DNA from: CAJQPP01 sp041747075
GTDB taxonomy: Bacteria; Planctomycetota; Planctomycetia; Pirellulales; Pirellulaceae
Direction: 5' to 3'
DNA: 18,243 nucleotides
NCBI GenBank assembly: GCA_041747075.1
Contig: JBGTFW010000164.1
Location: forward strand, 1 to 18,243
In this document: positions 1 to 7,518 of the stretch, piece after piece
Layout: every line of letters starts with the position of its first letter
Numbering within the stretch: the first letter of the stretch is position 1
Notes under the pieces: model-generated
Seen by the model: the letters and a program-made list of their open reading frames with translations, nothing else
The model's database searches: none
What the model was told of the DNA's origin: nothing
Translations under genes and position numbers: made by a program

Positions 1-1
1 A

Positions 2-652
2 TTGTCCGATATTCAACAGTCGGGCTTGATCGACATCTGGCAACGGTCGATCGTCGACGATGGTCCGATTCGCGATGCCTTCAAGCCGCTTGGCAAGCAT
101 ATCGTGTTCAACCCCGAACTCATCATGGTGAACCGGGAGAATTGCACGGTCGGCTACGTTAACCAGTACGTCCCCCGGATGTTGACGTGGTCACGATTTT
201 ACGAGCGAACCTTTATCGAGACGTTTGTTTACATGCTGGTTCTCGCGGGTTGCTTCGCCGCCACCGCGGGACTGACGGGATGGGCGGTAATTTGGGGCGA
301 CTGGCTGGCGGTGACGATCGGCGTGGCGGCGATAACGGTCAACGTGGCCCTGAATCTGGTGGCCTGGTTGACGATTCGCGGCGGCATTCAGCGGATCGAA
401 AGTCGTCGGGACGAAGCGGACCACCAGCATTACCTGGATCGGCTGGGCAAGGCGCGCATCTTGAAAATCGCGTTACTCATTCCCGTTTGTCAGGCAGGAT
501 TCGGCTTGTGGATGGTTCGCTCAATCTTTATCCGTCGCGTCCACTGGCGACAGATTACCTATGAAGTGCATTCGCGGGATCGGGTACGGATGATGAGTTA
601 TCGCCCGATGAACGTCCCGATCGAGGGATCGGTGCCGGAAGTGTCGATTTAG
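2..652 (+). CDS. C-terminal part of a membrane-bound family 2 glycosyltransferase (5' partial)
   Basis: The reading frame is open at the window edge, so the N-terminus and the catalytic GT-A domain lie upstream and only the last 216 residues are visible. These contain a short cytosolic segment with the pattern NQYVPRMLTWSRFYE (about residues 53-67). It sits where processive and ceramide-glucosyltransferase-like GT2 enzymes carry their QxxRW acceptor motif, but the QxxRW spacing is not canonical. Three hydrophobic segments follow at about 75-98, 101-124 and 152-172. The gene ends with a basic, aromatic stretch (RRVHWRQITYEV) like the WRG.xY ending of ceramide-glucosyltransferase-type proteins. 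The likely role is transfer of a sugar to a lipid or envelope acceptor at the inner membrane; the substrate cannot be told. The family call rests on the architecture of the tail only, so another polytopic membrane protein remains possible. Confidence 0.6.
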   Translation: MSDIQQSGLIDIWQRSIVDDGPIRDAFKPLGKHIVFNPELIMVNRENCTVGYVNQYVPRMLTWSRFYERTFIETFVYMLVLAGCFAATAGLTGWAVIWGDWLAVTIGVAAITVNVALNLVAWLTIRGGIQRIESRRDEADHQHYLDRLGKARILKIALLIPVCQAGFGLWMVRSIFIRRVHWRQITYEVHSRDRVRMMSYRPMNVPIEGSVPEVSI

Positions 653-718
653 GGCGCGACCGCGGGCGAGCACATAACGTTCTTCGTAATTGCAATTCGC
701 GGACACGCTCGTTAATTT

Positions 719-735
719 GGGAGCCAGGCTCTGCC
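719..735. repeat. Short palindrome, REP-like (GAGCC-A-GGCTC)
   Basis: The 103-bp gap between the glycosyltransferase and the peptidase holds an 11-nt inverted repeat with one-base loop at 721-731 and a perfect 10-bp palindrome AATTGCAATT at 688-697. The first resembles short extragenic palindromes seen in planctomycete genomes. There is only one copy here, so calling it a repeat is an inference. Confidence 0.3.
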
Positions 736-754
736 GACCGCCGGTGGGGGGACC

Positions 755-2929
755 ATGAGGCTTTCAAGGTATCGAGAGGTTTTCGTGAAACAATTGCGCT
801 CGTTTGCGTTGCTGCTTGTTGTTGTTCAATGCTTCCTCGCGGCGTCGACCTGCGCGCAGGACCTTCAGCCGCCGCGCGCAAAAAAGCTGCCGCGGGAACT
901 GACGAGTCACGGCCACGTCCGCACCGATGAGTATTTCTGGCTGAACGAACGCGACAACCCGGAAGTCACCATCTATCTCAATGCGGAAAATGAATACACG
1001 CGCGCCGTGATGGCCGACGTCGCGGAGCTTGAAGAGAAGCTTTTTGACGAAATTGTCGGTCACATCAAGCAGGATGATTCCAGCGTCCCGTACGAGGATC
1101 GAGGTTTCGTCTACTACACACGGTTTGAGGAAGGCAGCCAGTATCCGATCCTCTGTCGCCGCGTCGCCGGGGAAGAAAACGCCCGCGAACAGGTCATCCT
1201 CGACGTGAACGAACTCGCCGAGGGGAAGTCGTACTGTAACGTCGCGGGCGCGGAGGTCAGCCCGGACAATCGCCTGCTCGCCTTTGCCGTTGATTACGTG
1301 GGGCGGCGGCAATACACGCTCGTTTTCAAGGACCTCGAAGCCGGTGCCATGCTGCCCGACGAGATCCGCGACGTCAACGGTTCGGTGGAATGGGCCAACG
1401 ACAGCCAGACGGTCTTTTATACGCAAAACGACCCGCAAACGCTTCGTTCCTATCTCGTCAAACGTCACAAGCTGGGGTCGCCGACCGGGGAGGACCCGGT
1501 TGCCTTTGAGGAACAGGATGAGGAATTCAACTGCTTCCTCTACAAGTCCCGTTCGCGCGAATATATTCTCGTTGTGTCATCACAGACGCTCAGTACCGAA
1601 GTGCGCATGTTGTCGGCGGACGACCCCGATAGCGAGTTCCGCGTTTTCCTTCCGCGCGAGGAGAACCACGAATACTCGATCGACCACCTGGGCGACCAGT
1701 TTTACATTCGATCAAACCTCGACGCGCCGAATTTTCGCCTCTTCACGGCACCGTCAGTGAACCCCGAGCGCGCGGCGTGGAAAGAAATCATTCCGCACCG
1801 CGAGGAGACACTGCTTGAGGCCTTTGACCTGTTCGATGATTTCGTCGTCCTGACGGAACGGTCGAATGCCCAGACGCAACTTCGGATTGTCGCCCGTGAC
1901 GGGTCGGTTGATTACAACTTGCCATTTGAGGAACCGGCGTTTGTCGTTTCCGCCTCGCCAGTCCCCGACCCGTCGACGGACTGGCTGCGTTACGAATACA
2001 CGTCGCTGACAACTCCTGACAGCACGTACGAGTTCAACATGCGGACCAGGGAGCGGCACTTGCTCAAGGAAGAACCGGTGCTGGGCGGATTCGATCGGGA
2101 GGATTACCGAACCGAGCGGGTCTGGGCGACCGCCGGCGACGGAACCGATATCCCCGTTTCGCTTGTCTGGCACCGCACGACGCCGATCGACGGAACCGCG
2201 CCCTGCCTGGAATATGCCTACGGGTCCTACGGATATTCGACCGACCCGTCGTTTCAGGTCGCGTTGCTTCCGTTGCTTGATCGCGGATTTGTGTTTGCCA
2301 TTGCCCATGTTCGCGGCGGCCAGGAGATGGGCCGGCAGTGGTACGAAACCGGGAAGTTGCTCCAAAAGAAAAACACCTTCACCGATTTCATCGATGCGGG
2401 CCGCTTTCTCATTGAAAACCATTATGCCGATCCGAAGCGGCTCTATGCGCGAGGCGGCAGCGCTGGCGGGTTGCTGATGGGCGCGGTCGTTAATCTCGCG
2501 CCTGAGTTGTATGACGGTGTGATTGCCGACGTGCCGTTTGTCGATGTTGTGACGACGATGCTCGACGATACGATTCCGCTGACGACGTTCGAATATGACG
2601 AGTGGGGAAATCCCAACGAGCAGGAATTCCACGACTACATGCTTTCGTACTCACCCTACGACAACGTGGTCGACCGCGCGTATCCCAATCTGCTCGTGAC
2701 GACCGGATTGCACGATTCCCAGGTACAATACTGGGAGCCGGCCAAATGGGTCGCGCGGCTGCGAGACCACTGGAAGGGGGAAAACCTGTTGTTGCTCAAG
2801 ACGAACATGGAGGCGGGTCACGGTGGTGCTTCGGGGCGGTTCGACCAGTATCATGAGACGGCCTTTCGGTACGCTTTTTTGCTCAAGCTGGCGGGTTTGA
2901 GCGCTTCGGACGGGCGATCCGGCGACTAA
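755..2929 (+). CDS. Exported oligopeptidase B-like prolyl oligopeptidase (S9A)
   Basis: This is a 724-aa serine peptidase of family S9A, close to oligopeptidase B (PtrB), which cleaves short peptides after Lys or Arg. Residues about 40-440 form the beta-propeller and 460-724 the alpha/beta-hydrolase domain. The catalytic triad is visible: Ser569 in GGSAGG, Asp654 in GLHDSQV and His689 in MEAGHGG. The block YGSYGYS...LLDRGFVFAIAHVRGG is the oligopeptidase B signature. The N-terminus has a basic region and a hydrophobic stretch ending in ASTCAQ, a likely signal peptide, so the enzyme is probably periplasmic. Typical oligopeptidase B is cytosolic. Two starts are plausible: ATG at 755 behind a G-rich stretch, or GTG at 785 behind GAGAGG, which gives a more compact signal peptide. 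The gene stands alone and converges on the lipoprotein gene. The exact specificity is inferred. Confidence 0.93.
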   Translation: MRLSRYREVFVKQLRSFALLLVVVQCFLAASTCAQDLQPPRAKKLPRELTSHGHVRTDEYFWLNERDNPEVTIYLNAENEYTRAVMADVAELEEKLFDEIVGHIKQDDSSVPYEDRGFVYYTRFEEGSQYPILCRRVAGEENAREQVILDVNELAEGKSYCNVAGAEVSPDNRLLAFAVDYVGRRQYTLVFKDLEAGAMLPDEIRDVNGSVEWANDSQTVFYTQNDPQTLRSYLVKRHKLGSPTGEDPVAFEEQDEEFNCFLYKSRSREYILVVSSQTLSTEVRMLSADDPDSEFRVFLPREENHEYSIDHLGDQFYIRSNLDAPNFRLFTAPSVNPERAAWKEIIPHREETLLEAFDLFDDFVVLTERSNAQTQLRIVARDGSVDYNLPFEEPAFVVSASPVPDPSTDWLRYEYTSLTTPDSTYEFNMRTRERHLLKEEPVLGGFDREDYRTERVWATAGDGTDIPVSLVWHRTTPIDGTAPCLEYAYGSYGYSTDPSFQVALLPLLDRGFVFAIAHVRGGQEMGRQWYETGKLLQKKNTFTDFIDAGRFLIENHYADPKRLYARGGSAGGLLMGAVVNLAPELYDGVIADVPFVDVVTTMLDDTIPLTTFEYDEWGNPNEQEFHDYMLSYSPYDNVVDRAYPNLLVTTGLHDSQVQYWEPAKWVARLRDHWKGENLLLLKTNMEAGHGGASGRFDQYHETAFRYAFLLKLAGLSASDGRSGD

Positions 2930-2962
2930 TCGCGATGAGTGCGTGCTCTATTCGTTTGGAGT

Positions 2963-3032
2963 GACAAACGAACTGGCAGTTCGTTCCACGTTCGCGGCGT
3001 GACCCACGAACTGGCAGTTCGTTCCACGTTCG
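2963..3032 (+). repeat. Two tandem copies of the ACGAACTGGCAGTTCGT palindrome
   Basis: A direct repeat of about 32 bp occurs at 2963-2994 and 3001-3032. Each copy holds a perfect 17-nt palindrome (2968-2984 and 3006-3022; arms ACGAACTG and CAGTTCGT around one G) followed by TCCACGTTCG. It lies in the convergent gap between the peptidase and the lipoprotein. The same element recurs near 5.2, 12.5 and 15.1 kb, so it is a dispersed REP-like family and not a local operator. Confidence 0.85.
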
Positions 3033-3059
3033 GAACTACAAACGACACGCTTCAAAACG

Positions 3060-3088
3060 AAAAAAGGCCGCGGATTAGCTCCGCGGCC
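3060..3088 (-). terminator. Intrinsic terminator of the lipoprotein gene
   Basis: Read on the minus strand, a perfect 9-bp GC-rich stem (3066-3074 with 3080-3088) with a 5-nt loop is followed directly by six T residues (3060-3065 as A on the plus strand). It sits about 35 bp after the stop codon of the lipoprotein gene. Confidence 0.9.
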
Positions 3089-3122
3089 CTTCAATGAATT
3101 CCCACCAGCCGGTTGTCGTCGC

Positions 3123-3653
3123 TCAATACTGGCCCGACGGCTGGGTGTCGACGTTGCCGACCATGTGGAAGTGGTTGTGATCGAGGTAGACGACTTCAAC
3201 GACATCCTCGTCATTCAGCATGTGCCGGTAAGGCCAGCCGACAATGACTCGTTCGCTCATGTAAATCGTGCACTTGTAATGCGCGTGATGCAATTGGGCC
3301 GGACCGATCAGCGGGATCACGCGCGGCGGATCGATGTAGTCCGCGATCTTGTCCTTGACCATCCGCACGTTGTTCCGCTGAACTTCGTGAAGGAAAGGGA
3401 ATCCACCCTGAACCGGACGAGCGCGCTCGAGGGCCCACCAGACTTCGTCGTCCGAAGGCGGATCGAGAGCCGTGACCGGACCTCCCGGAATGAGTGGGCC
3501 AAGGATGGGAACGCGGGCGTAGCGTTCATGCACGTAGAACTTGTCTTCAAAGCTCTTGTGCTTGTACGGCGTCACCGGAATACATCCGGTCAGCCCGGGT
3601 GCCACTACCCCGGCGAGAACCGCCATCACCATCGCCAGTTGTTTGCGAGCCAT
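3123..3653 (-). CDS. Small lipoprotein of unknown function
   Basis: The 176-aa product begins with a basic n-region, a hydrophobic core and the lipobox LTGC, so Cys24 should be lipidated after signal peptidase II cleavage. The mature part is soluble, with no further membrane segment, and is rich in His and Tyr near the C-terminus (LHHAHYKCTIY, DHNHFH). I do not recognise a named domain. A weak AAGGG lies 7 nt before the ATG. The gene follows the BON-domain gene on the same strand, but a terminator separates the two and the gap is about 350 bp, so it probably has its own promoter. It ends at a strong terminator. The lipoprotein call is firm and the function is unknown. The His-rich tail could bind metal, but nothing here proves that. 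Confidence 0.85.
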   Translation of the reverse strand: MARKQLAMVMAVLAGVVAPGLTGCIPVTPYKHKSFEDKFYVHERYARVPILGPLIPGGPVTALDPPSDDEVWWALERARPVQGGFPFLHEVQRNNVRMVKDKIADYIDPPRVIPLIGPAQLHHAHYKCTIYMSERVIVGWPYRHMLNDEDVVEVVYLDHNHFHMVGNVDTQPSGQY

Positions 3654-3939
3654 ATTCAGTACCCTTGCTGGTGGATGTACTTACAGGATTACTTATCGTG
3701 TTAATCTGTGCGGAACTTTCGGGTATTTCGGCTGAAAAGGGTTTTTCCGGGGCAAACCGCGGGCGATCCACGATGACAGCACTCCCTGCGACCTTCGGTT
3801 CGTCCGTGCGATACCGGCGGCTCACGTTGAGACGTTGCTCTGCTTGCAGGTGCCGACGTCGATGTGACGCTCCGCGGGACCGAAAAACGGGCAGCGGAGA
3901 GTCCGGCCCCAATAAGGTCCGCAGAGGCCCAACTAAATG

Positions 3940-3975
3940 AAAAAACCCAGGCCGGTGCGGGTACCGGCGAGGGTT
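3940..3975 (-). terminator. Intrinsic terminator of the BON-domain gene
   Basis: On the minus strand a hairpin with two stem blocks (AACCC with GGGTT at 3971-3975 and 3944-3948; GCCGGT with ACCGGC) separated by a small GA internal loop runs into a T tract (3940-3945). It lies 27 bp past the BON gene stop. The rest of the 349-bp gap (3654-4002) must hold the promoter of the lipoprotein gene; I see no clear -35/-10 pair there and no ORF I trust. Confidence 0.8.
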
Positions 3976-4002
3976 CTTGATGGTCAACGATGCTTCGTGG
4001 AA

Positions 4003-4758
4003 TTAGCGAGGGCAGTTGTTGAAATCGAGCCACCACCAGCCGTCGTCCCATTGCAGGGTGACTTTGCGCCATCCCAGCGGAACTTGTGGATAAGGGTAAA
4101 AGGGACCGATGTACGGCCAGGTCGAGGCCGAGTATTGTCCGGGGTACGTCACGGCTGCATAGTTCGGATGAGCCGCGTAGCATGGCCAGGCATAACCCGG
4201 CAAATTCGGCGAATCGCCCCCCACCGGCAGTGGTGCCTGGGCGTTCATCGGCATCGGGGCACCTTGGGTATTCATGGGCATCGGAACGCCCGGGGCTCCC
4301 ATGACCATGTCCTGCCGGCCCATCGGCTGGGAAGCCTGGCGGGCGGGAACCTGGTGCTGATTCGACGGTGACGGAATGTTCATCCGCGGCTGCATTTGGC
4401 TGGCAGGCATCGGCGGAGCCGAATAGTCCTCCTGGACGAATGTAGTCTGCTGGGCCATGGGTTCGTCACCGCTTCGTACGGTGATGTCGTCAACGACCTG
4501 AACGACTCCGAGATTGGCCGCTTCTTGGGCCGTTCGCAGGATCAGGTCCTTCTGGTCCTGCGATGAAACGAACCCCTGGTACCAGACCGTTCCCTGATCG
4601 ACGCGCATGTCGACATGGAAACCCTTCAAGGCACCGCGCTGCTGTTCCAGTTGAAGCCTGGACATGATATGGCGCGCGATCGCCTGATCGTTCGCCATTG
4701 CGAAGTTCGGGACCAGTGTTGCCACGGCAACCACCAACCCCAGCAATAAACGTCGCAT
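4003..4758 (-). CDS. Secreted BON-domain protein with Pro/Met-rich linker
   Basis: The start at 4758 is set by a strong Shine-Dalgarno AGGAGGGG (4764-4771) five bases upstream; an in-frame start 24 codons earlier is less likely. The 251-aa product has a Sec signal peptide (residues 1-22, ending AMA). Residues about 25-95 look like a BON domain, a small fold of secreted or envelope proteins thought to bind membrane lipids, with the pattern of a helix, then GTVWYQGFVSSQDQKDLIL, a helix, then VVQVVDDITV. A low-complexity Pro/Met/Gln linker follows (about 100-185), including the near-repeat GVPMPMNTQ / GAPMPMNAQ. The last 65 residues are Trp/Tyr/Pro-rich and end in QWDDGWWWLDFNNCPR. The role is probably structural, at the envelope. 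The gene is followed by its own terminator. The BON assignment is by pattern and the C-terminal part is unrecognised. Confidence 0.85.
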   Translation of the reverse strand: MRRLLLGLVVAVATLVPNFAMANDQAIARHIMSRLQLEQQRGALKGFHVDMRVDQGTVWYQGFVSSQDQKDLILRTAQEAANLGVVQVVDDITVRSGDEPMAQQTTFVQEDYSAPPMPASQMQPRMNIPSPSNQHQVPARQASQPMGRQDMVMGAPGVPMPMNTQGAPMPMNAQAPLPVGGDSPNLPGYAWPCYAAHPNYAAVTYPGQYSASTWPYIGPFYPYPQVPLGWRKVTLQWDDGWWWLDFNNCPR

Positions 4759-4763
4759 TTGTT

Positions 4764-4771
4764 CCCCTCCT
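4764..4771 (-). promoter_or_regulatory. Shine-Dalgarno site fixing the BON gene start
   Basis: AGGAGGGG on the minus strand lies five bases before the ATG at 4758. It is the clearest ribosome binding site in the window and supports the shorter start, which also places the signal peptide at the very N-terminus. Confidence 0.85.
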
Positions 4772-5220
4772 GAGAAAATTGCGTTGACCATTTGCGAACC
4801 GGCCACTAAAGGCTTCGGAATCCGGGTCAATTGATTCAGCGAAACCGGCCAGATGCTTACTTTGTATGTTCTTGCGACTCGACGCCAGGCGATCCTCGAA
4901 AGAGGCGATCCTGATGAGCCGCAATCCGACCTGGACCCGCCGGTCGTGGAGAAATGCGAATCGTTTTGCGGAACGATCGCCGTGCCAGAAGCGCACGCCC
5001 ATCGTGCGAGTATCGCACACCTTGATTCCCCCCCAAACGGCCGACCGAAGTCGAACCCGGTAATTGTTTTCGGAAAAGTCGCTGGGGAACCGGGCAGGTT
5101 TTTTTGGATTTTATCAATCTTCGCGAAAATTCCCCGTCCGCCGATTATGCAAGCAAACGCGGCTTGCTAGCCATCCCCGCCGAGTCTGACGACGACGCAG
5201 GATATTCGGCTAATGACGAG
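4772..5220. other. Gene-poor stretch of about 450 bp
   Basis: Short frames run through this stretch on both strands but none has a convincing start, domain or composition. Several small inverted repeats are visible: CCTC-GAAA-GAGG near 4895-4910, ATCGTT/AACGAT near 4960-4980, TGCGA/TCGCA near 5007-5020, and CCCGGT/ACCGGG near 5055-5095. The last of these is followed by a T-run (5099-5105) on the plus strand. The stretch could be a long leader of the BON gene or hold an unrecognised RNA, but no known RNA family could be matched by eye. Confidence 0.4.
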
Positions 5221-5274
5221 TGCGAATGGCAGTTCGCACAACTTCACATAATTCCGGCGAACTGGCACTTCGCC
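5221..5274. repeat. Two degenerate copies of the GAACTGGCAGTTC palindrome
   Basis: TGCGAATGGCAGTTCGCA (5221-5238) is the family palindrome with one base missing from the left arm. GGCGAACTGGCACTTCGCC (5256-5274) is a second copy with one inner mismatch. They sit just after the stop of the small membrane protein gene (minus strand). Confidence 0.75.
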
Positions 5275-5289
5275 CTTAATTTCGCGTTA

Positions 5290-5559
5290 TCAGAAGCCCG
5301 CCGACTTCGGCTCGGTCAGGTGCCACGTTGTCGCGATGGCAACGCCGACCAGCGCGACGCCCTGGAAAAGGCCGGTCGGGATATCGACCCGCAAGCAAAC
5401 GAACGCGGACGCCGCCATCAATAAAATTCCCAGACACAGGCCCACGTGGTTCAACAGACTACCTGGTCGCCTCAGTCGAAATGCGACCGCAAGGGCAATT
5501 CCGAGTATCTGGACAAGAAACGTGATCGAGGCAAGCGAGCAAAATTGGCTGTCAAACAT
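5290..5559 (-). CDS. Small membrane protein, three predicted helices
   Basis: An 89-aa frame starts at the ATG at 5559 and ends just before the repeats at 5274. It has three hydrophobic segments (about residues 11-27, 38-56 and 63-79) separated by short basic or polar loops (RLRRPGS, RVDIP). A GGAGG lies 12 bases upstream of the ATG, a little far. The same frame stays open upstream for another 280 codons, but that part is antisense to the ATP-grasp gene and is not hydrophobic or domain-like, so the short version is preferred. It is divergent from the ATP-grasp gene, with about 100 bp between starts. No family is recognised. The regular hydrophobic pattern is the main support. Confidence 0.6.
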   Translation of the reverse strand: MFDSQFCSLASITFLVQILGIALAVAFRLRRPGSLLNHVGLCLGILLMAASAFVCLRVDIPTGLFQGVALVGVAIATTWHLTEPKSAGF

Positions 5560-5658
5560 TGGGTCGAAAGTCCTCCGTCGTTGCGGGAAGGGTAGCCGTA
5601 TATCAAAATCCCCAAACCGCCGGAAGATGTAATTCTTACAAGCCCCACGACGCCATCG

Positions 5659-6543
5659 ATGCGAATCGCCATCCTCGGTACTCGCCCCAACGGGTCGATG
5701 GACGAACTGACGCTCGCGGCCGCGGACCACGAGGTCGAATTTGTCCGCTGGTCGAGCCTTGAAGCGGAAGTCGGCAAAACCGAACAGGCAGGTGTCCGAA
5801 ATCGTACATTTGACGCCATCCTGGTTCGCGGCATGCCGATCGGCACGCTGGAGCAAATCATTTTCCAGATGAACTTGCTGGCGCGGTGGCAAGCGACGGG
5901 TACCACCGTTGTCAATTCGCCGCGATCCCTGGAAATCGCCATCGACAAGTACCTTACGCTGGCATTGATTCGCGAAGCGGGGCTGCCAGTTCCGGAAACC
6001 CGCGTTTGCCAATCGGTCGATGCGGCGATCGAGGCATTCGAAAGTCTGGGCGGCGACGTTGTGCTCAAGCCCGTTTTTGGAGGGGAAGGGCGAGGCCTCA
6101 TTCGACTGACCGACGTGGAGATGGTGCACCGTGCGATTCGCGCCGTGCTCAATCTGGGAGGGATTGTCTACGCACAGGAATTCATCCAGCACGCGGGTGC
6201 CGATATTCGGCTGCTGGTGCTGGGTGACATCGTGCTGGGCATGAAGCGCGAGAATTCGTCCGACTGGCGTACCAACGCAAGCCGCGGCGCGACCTGCACC
6301 ACTCACGCGCCGGCCGATCACGAAGTGGAACTTGCCGTTGCGGCGGCGCGAGCCACCGGATCGACCATCGCGGGCGTCGATCTGGTGTACAACGAGGCGT
6401 TGCAACCATTCGTTCTCGAGGTCAATGGCGTACCGGGCTGGCGGCAGCTCGCGCGCGTTTCCGGCATCGACGTCGCCGCGAAGGTCATCGAACTACTCGT
6501 AGCAGCGACTCCCGTAGCAGCGTCTCTCCGAGACGCTGTTTAA
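5659..6543 (+). CDS. RimK-type ATP-grasp ligase (putative alpha-L-glutamate ligase)
   Basis: The 294-aa protein has the three-part ATP-grasp fold. An N-terminal domain (1-90) precedes NSPRSLEIAIDKYLTL (about 93-108), which matches the RimK-family lead into the ATP-binding domain. VVLKPVFGGEGRGL carries the ATP-binding Lys137, and QEFIQHAGADIRLLVLGD and MKRENSSDWRTN are typical of RimK. Asp241, Glu254 and Asn256 (GVDLVYN...LEVNGVPGW) fit the Mg-ATP ligands. Family members join glutamate to a carboxyl group on ribosomal protein S6, F420, tetrahydromethanopterin or LysW. The length suits MptN/CofF/RimK-like enzymes. Planctomycetes can carry the tetrahydromethanopterin C1 pathway, which makes an MptN role worth testing, but no C1 gene is visible here. 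The last 14 residues (281-294) are encoded by a palindromic repeat and are probably not part of the ancestral protein. Confidence 0.9.
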   Translation: MRIAILGTRPNGSMDELTLAAADHEVEFVRWSSLEAEVGKTEQAGVRNRTFDAILVRGMPIGTLEQIIFQMNLLARWQATGTTVVNSPRSLEIAIDKYLTLALIREAGLPVPETRVCQSVDAAIEAFESLGGDVVLKPVFGGEGRGLIRLTDVEMVHRAIRAVLNLGGIVYAQEFIQHAGADIRLLVLGDIVLGMKRENSSDWRTNASRGATCTTHAPADHEVELAVAAARATGSTIAGVDLVYNEALQPFVLEVNGVPGWRQLARVSGIDVAAKVIELLVAATPVAASLRDAV

Positions 6544-6647
6544 TAAACACCATTTAAAAAACGCTGTTTAAAAATACGCTGTTTGGGAGTCCGAGTCTCG
6601 GAGAGACTCGGCTACGTGAGACTCGGCTACGTGAGACTCGGCTACGT
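6498..6647. repeat. Inverted pair of REP-like palindromes (BIME-like)
   Basis: The left element has a 15-bp unit in near-duplicate (6498-6512, 6513-6527, core CGTAGCAGCGWCTC) and a hairpin with 9-bp arms (6518-6526 with 6530-6538, loop TCC). The right element, in reverse orientation, has 9-bp arms (6591-6599 with 6603-6611, loop GGA) and three perfect copies of GAGACTCGGCTACGT (6603-6647). Between them ACGCTGTTT occurs three times (6533, 6561, 6576). The two halves are related as inverted copies of GTAGCMGMGTCTCTCC. The pair fills the convergent gap between the ATP-grasp gene and phzF-like gene and may act as a two-way terminator. Confidence 0.85.
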
Positions 6648-6656
6648 GACTTCCGA

Positions 6657-7442
6657 CTATCTCAGCCACTGGCCACGCATCATTGTGATCGCGTTGCCTT
6701 GCAGGAGAACACGATCGCCGTGGACTGTGACCGTCATTCCTCCGCCCCTGGGTGACGCTTGCCAGGCATTGAAACGCGACTTGCCCATCTTTCCCTGCCA
6801 GTAGGGTCCCAGAACGCAATGGGCCGAACCGGTCACGGGGTCCTCGTTGATTCCCGCGCCCGGCGCAAAAAATCGCGAGACAAAATCATGCGGCTTGCCG
6901 TCGCCAGAGGCCGTGACAATAACACCGCGAACGTCGAGCTCGCGCAGTTTCGCAAAATCGGGATTGAGTCGTCGAACCGTATCCGGCGAGTCCACCTCGA
7001 TCAGCCAATCGTGGCGGGAGAGACCCGCCCAAACCGGATCGACGTCGAGCGCCGCGGCGATCATGTCGGGCGGATCGGCTTCGCGCGGAGGTAACGCCGG
7101 AAAGTCGAGTTCGATTCCACCGTCGGTCCGTGTCGCGGCAAGCAATCCGCTGAGCGTCAGGAACTCGCAGGTCTTGCCGCCAACCGCGCCGGTTTCCCAC
7201 AAGACGTGTGCGGTCGCGAGCGTCGCGTGGCCACACAATTCGACTTCCACCTGGGGCGTAAACCAGCGAAGTCGAAACTGGCCCTTCTCTGGATAAACAA
7301 ACGCCGTTTCCGACAAGTTCATCTCCGCCGCGACATTCCGCATCCAGTCCGTTTCCGCCGGTGCGCTGAGCAAACAGACGCCCGCCGGATTTCCCGAATA
7401 AGGCTGGTCGGTGAAGGCGTCGACCTGAAAAATTTCCGGCAC
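6657..7442 (-). CDS. PhzF-family isomerase/epimerase
   Basis: The 261-aa product has the PhzF fold, two similar alpha/beta-barrel halves related to diaminopimelate epimerase. The hallmark motifs are in order: GNPAGV (18-22), NLSETAF with the catalytic Glu45, CGHATLA (about 71-77), and NEDPVTGSAH near residue 205. PhzF itself isomerises a phenazine precursor, but no phenazine gene is nearby and most family members have unknown substrates, so only the family is named. Translation must start at the GTG at 7442: the frame has a stop 13 codons upstream and no ATG in between, and no good Shine-Dalgarno is present. The gene is divergent from trpE and converges on the ATP-grasp gene, with a hairpin-rich repeat nine bases after its stop. 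Confidence 0.93.
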   Translation of the reverse strand: MPEIFQVDAFTDQPYSGNPAGVCLLSAPAETDWMRNVAAEMNLSETAFVYPEKGQFRLRWFTPQVEVELCGHATLATAHVLWETGAVGGKTCEFLTLSGLLAATRTDGGIELDFPALPPREADPPDMIAAALDVDPVWAGLSRHDWLIEVDSPDTVRRLNPDFAKLRELDVRGVIVTASGDGKPHDFVSRFFAPGAGINEDPVTGSAHCVLGPYWQGKMGKSRFNAWQASPRGGGMTVTVHGDRVLLQGNAITMMRGQWLR

Positions 7443-7518
7443 GTCGTTTTCCCGCGTTTCAAAGAGGAGGTGAATGGTTTAGATTTGGTAACCTGGTCTA
7501 TCAAGGATTGTCCTTGTT

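Noticed and set aside
5560..6405. Minus-strand frame of about 280 codons opposite the ATP-grasp gene
   Set aside because: It mirrors a gene with clear ATP-grasp motifs and shows no domain, signal or hydrophobic pattern. Only its downstream end (5290-5559) was kept as a separate small gene.
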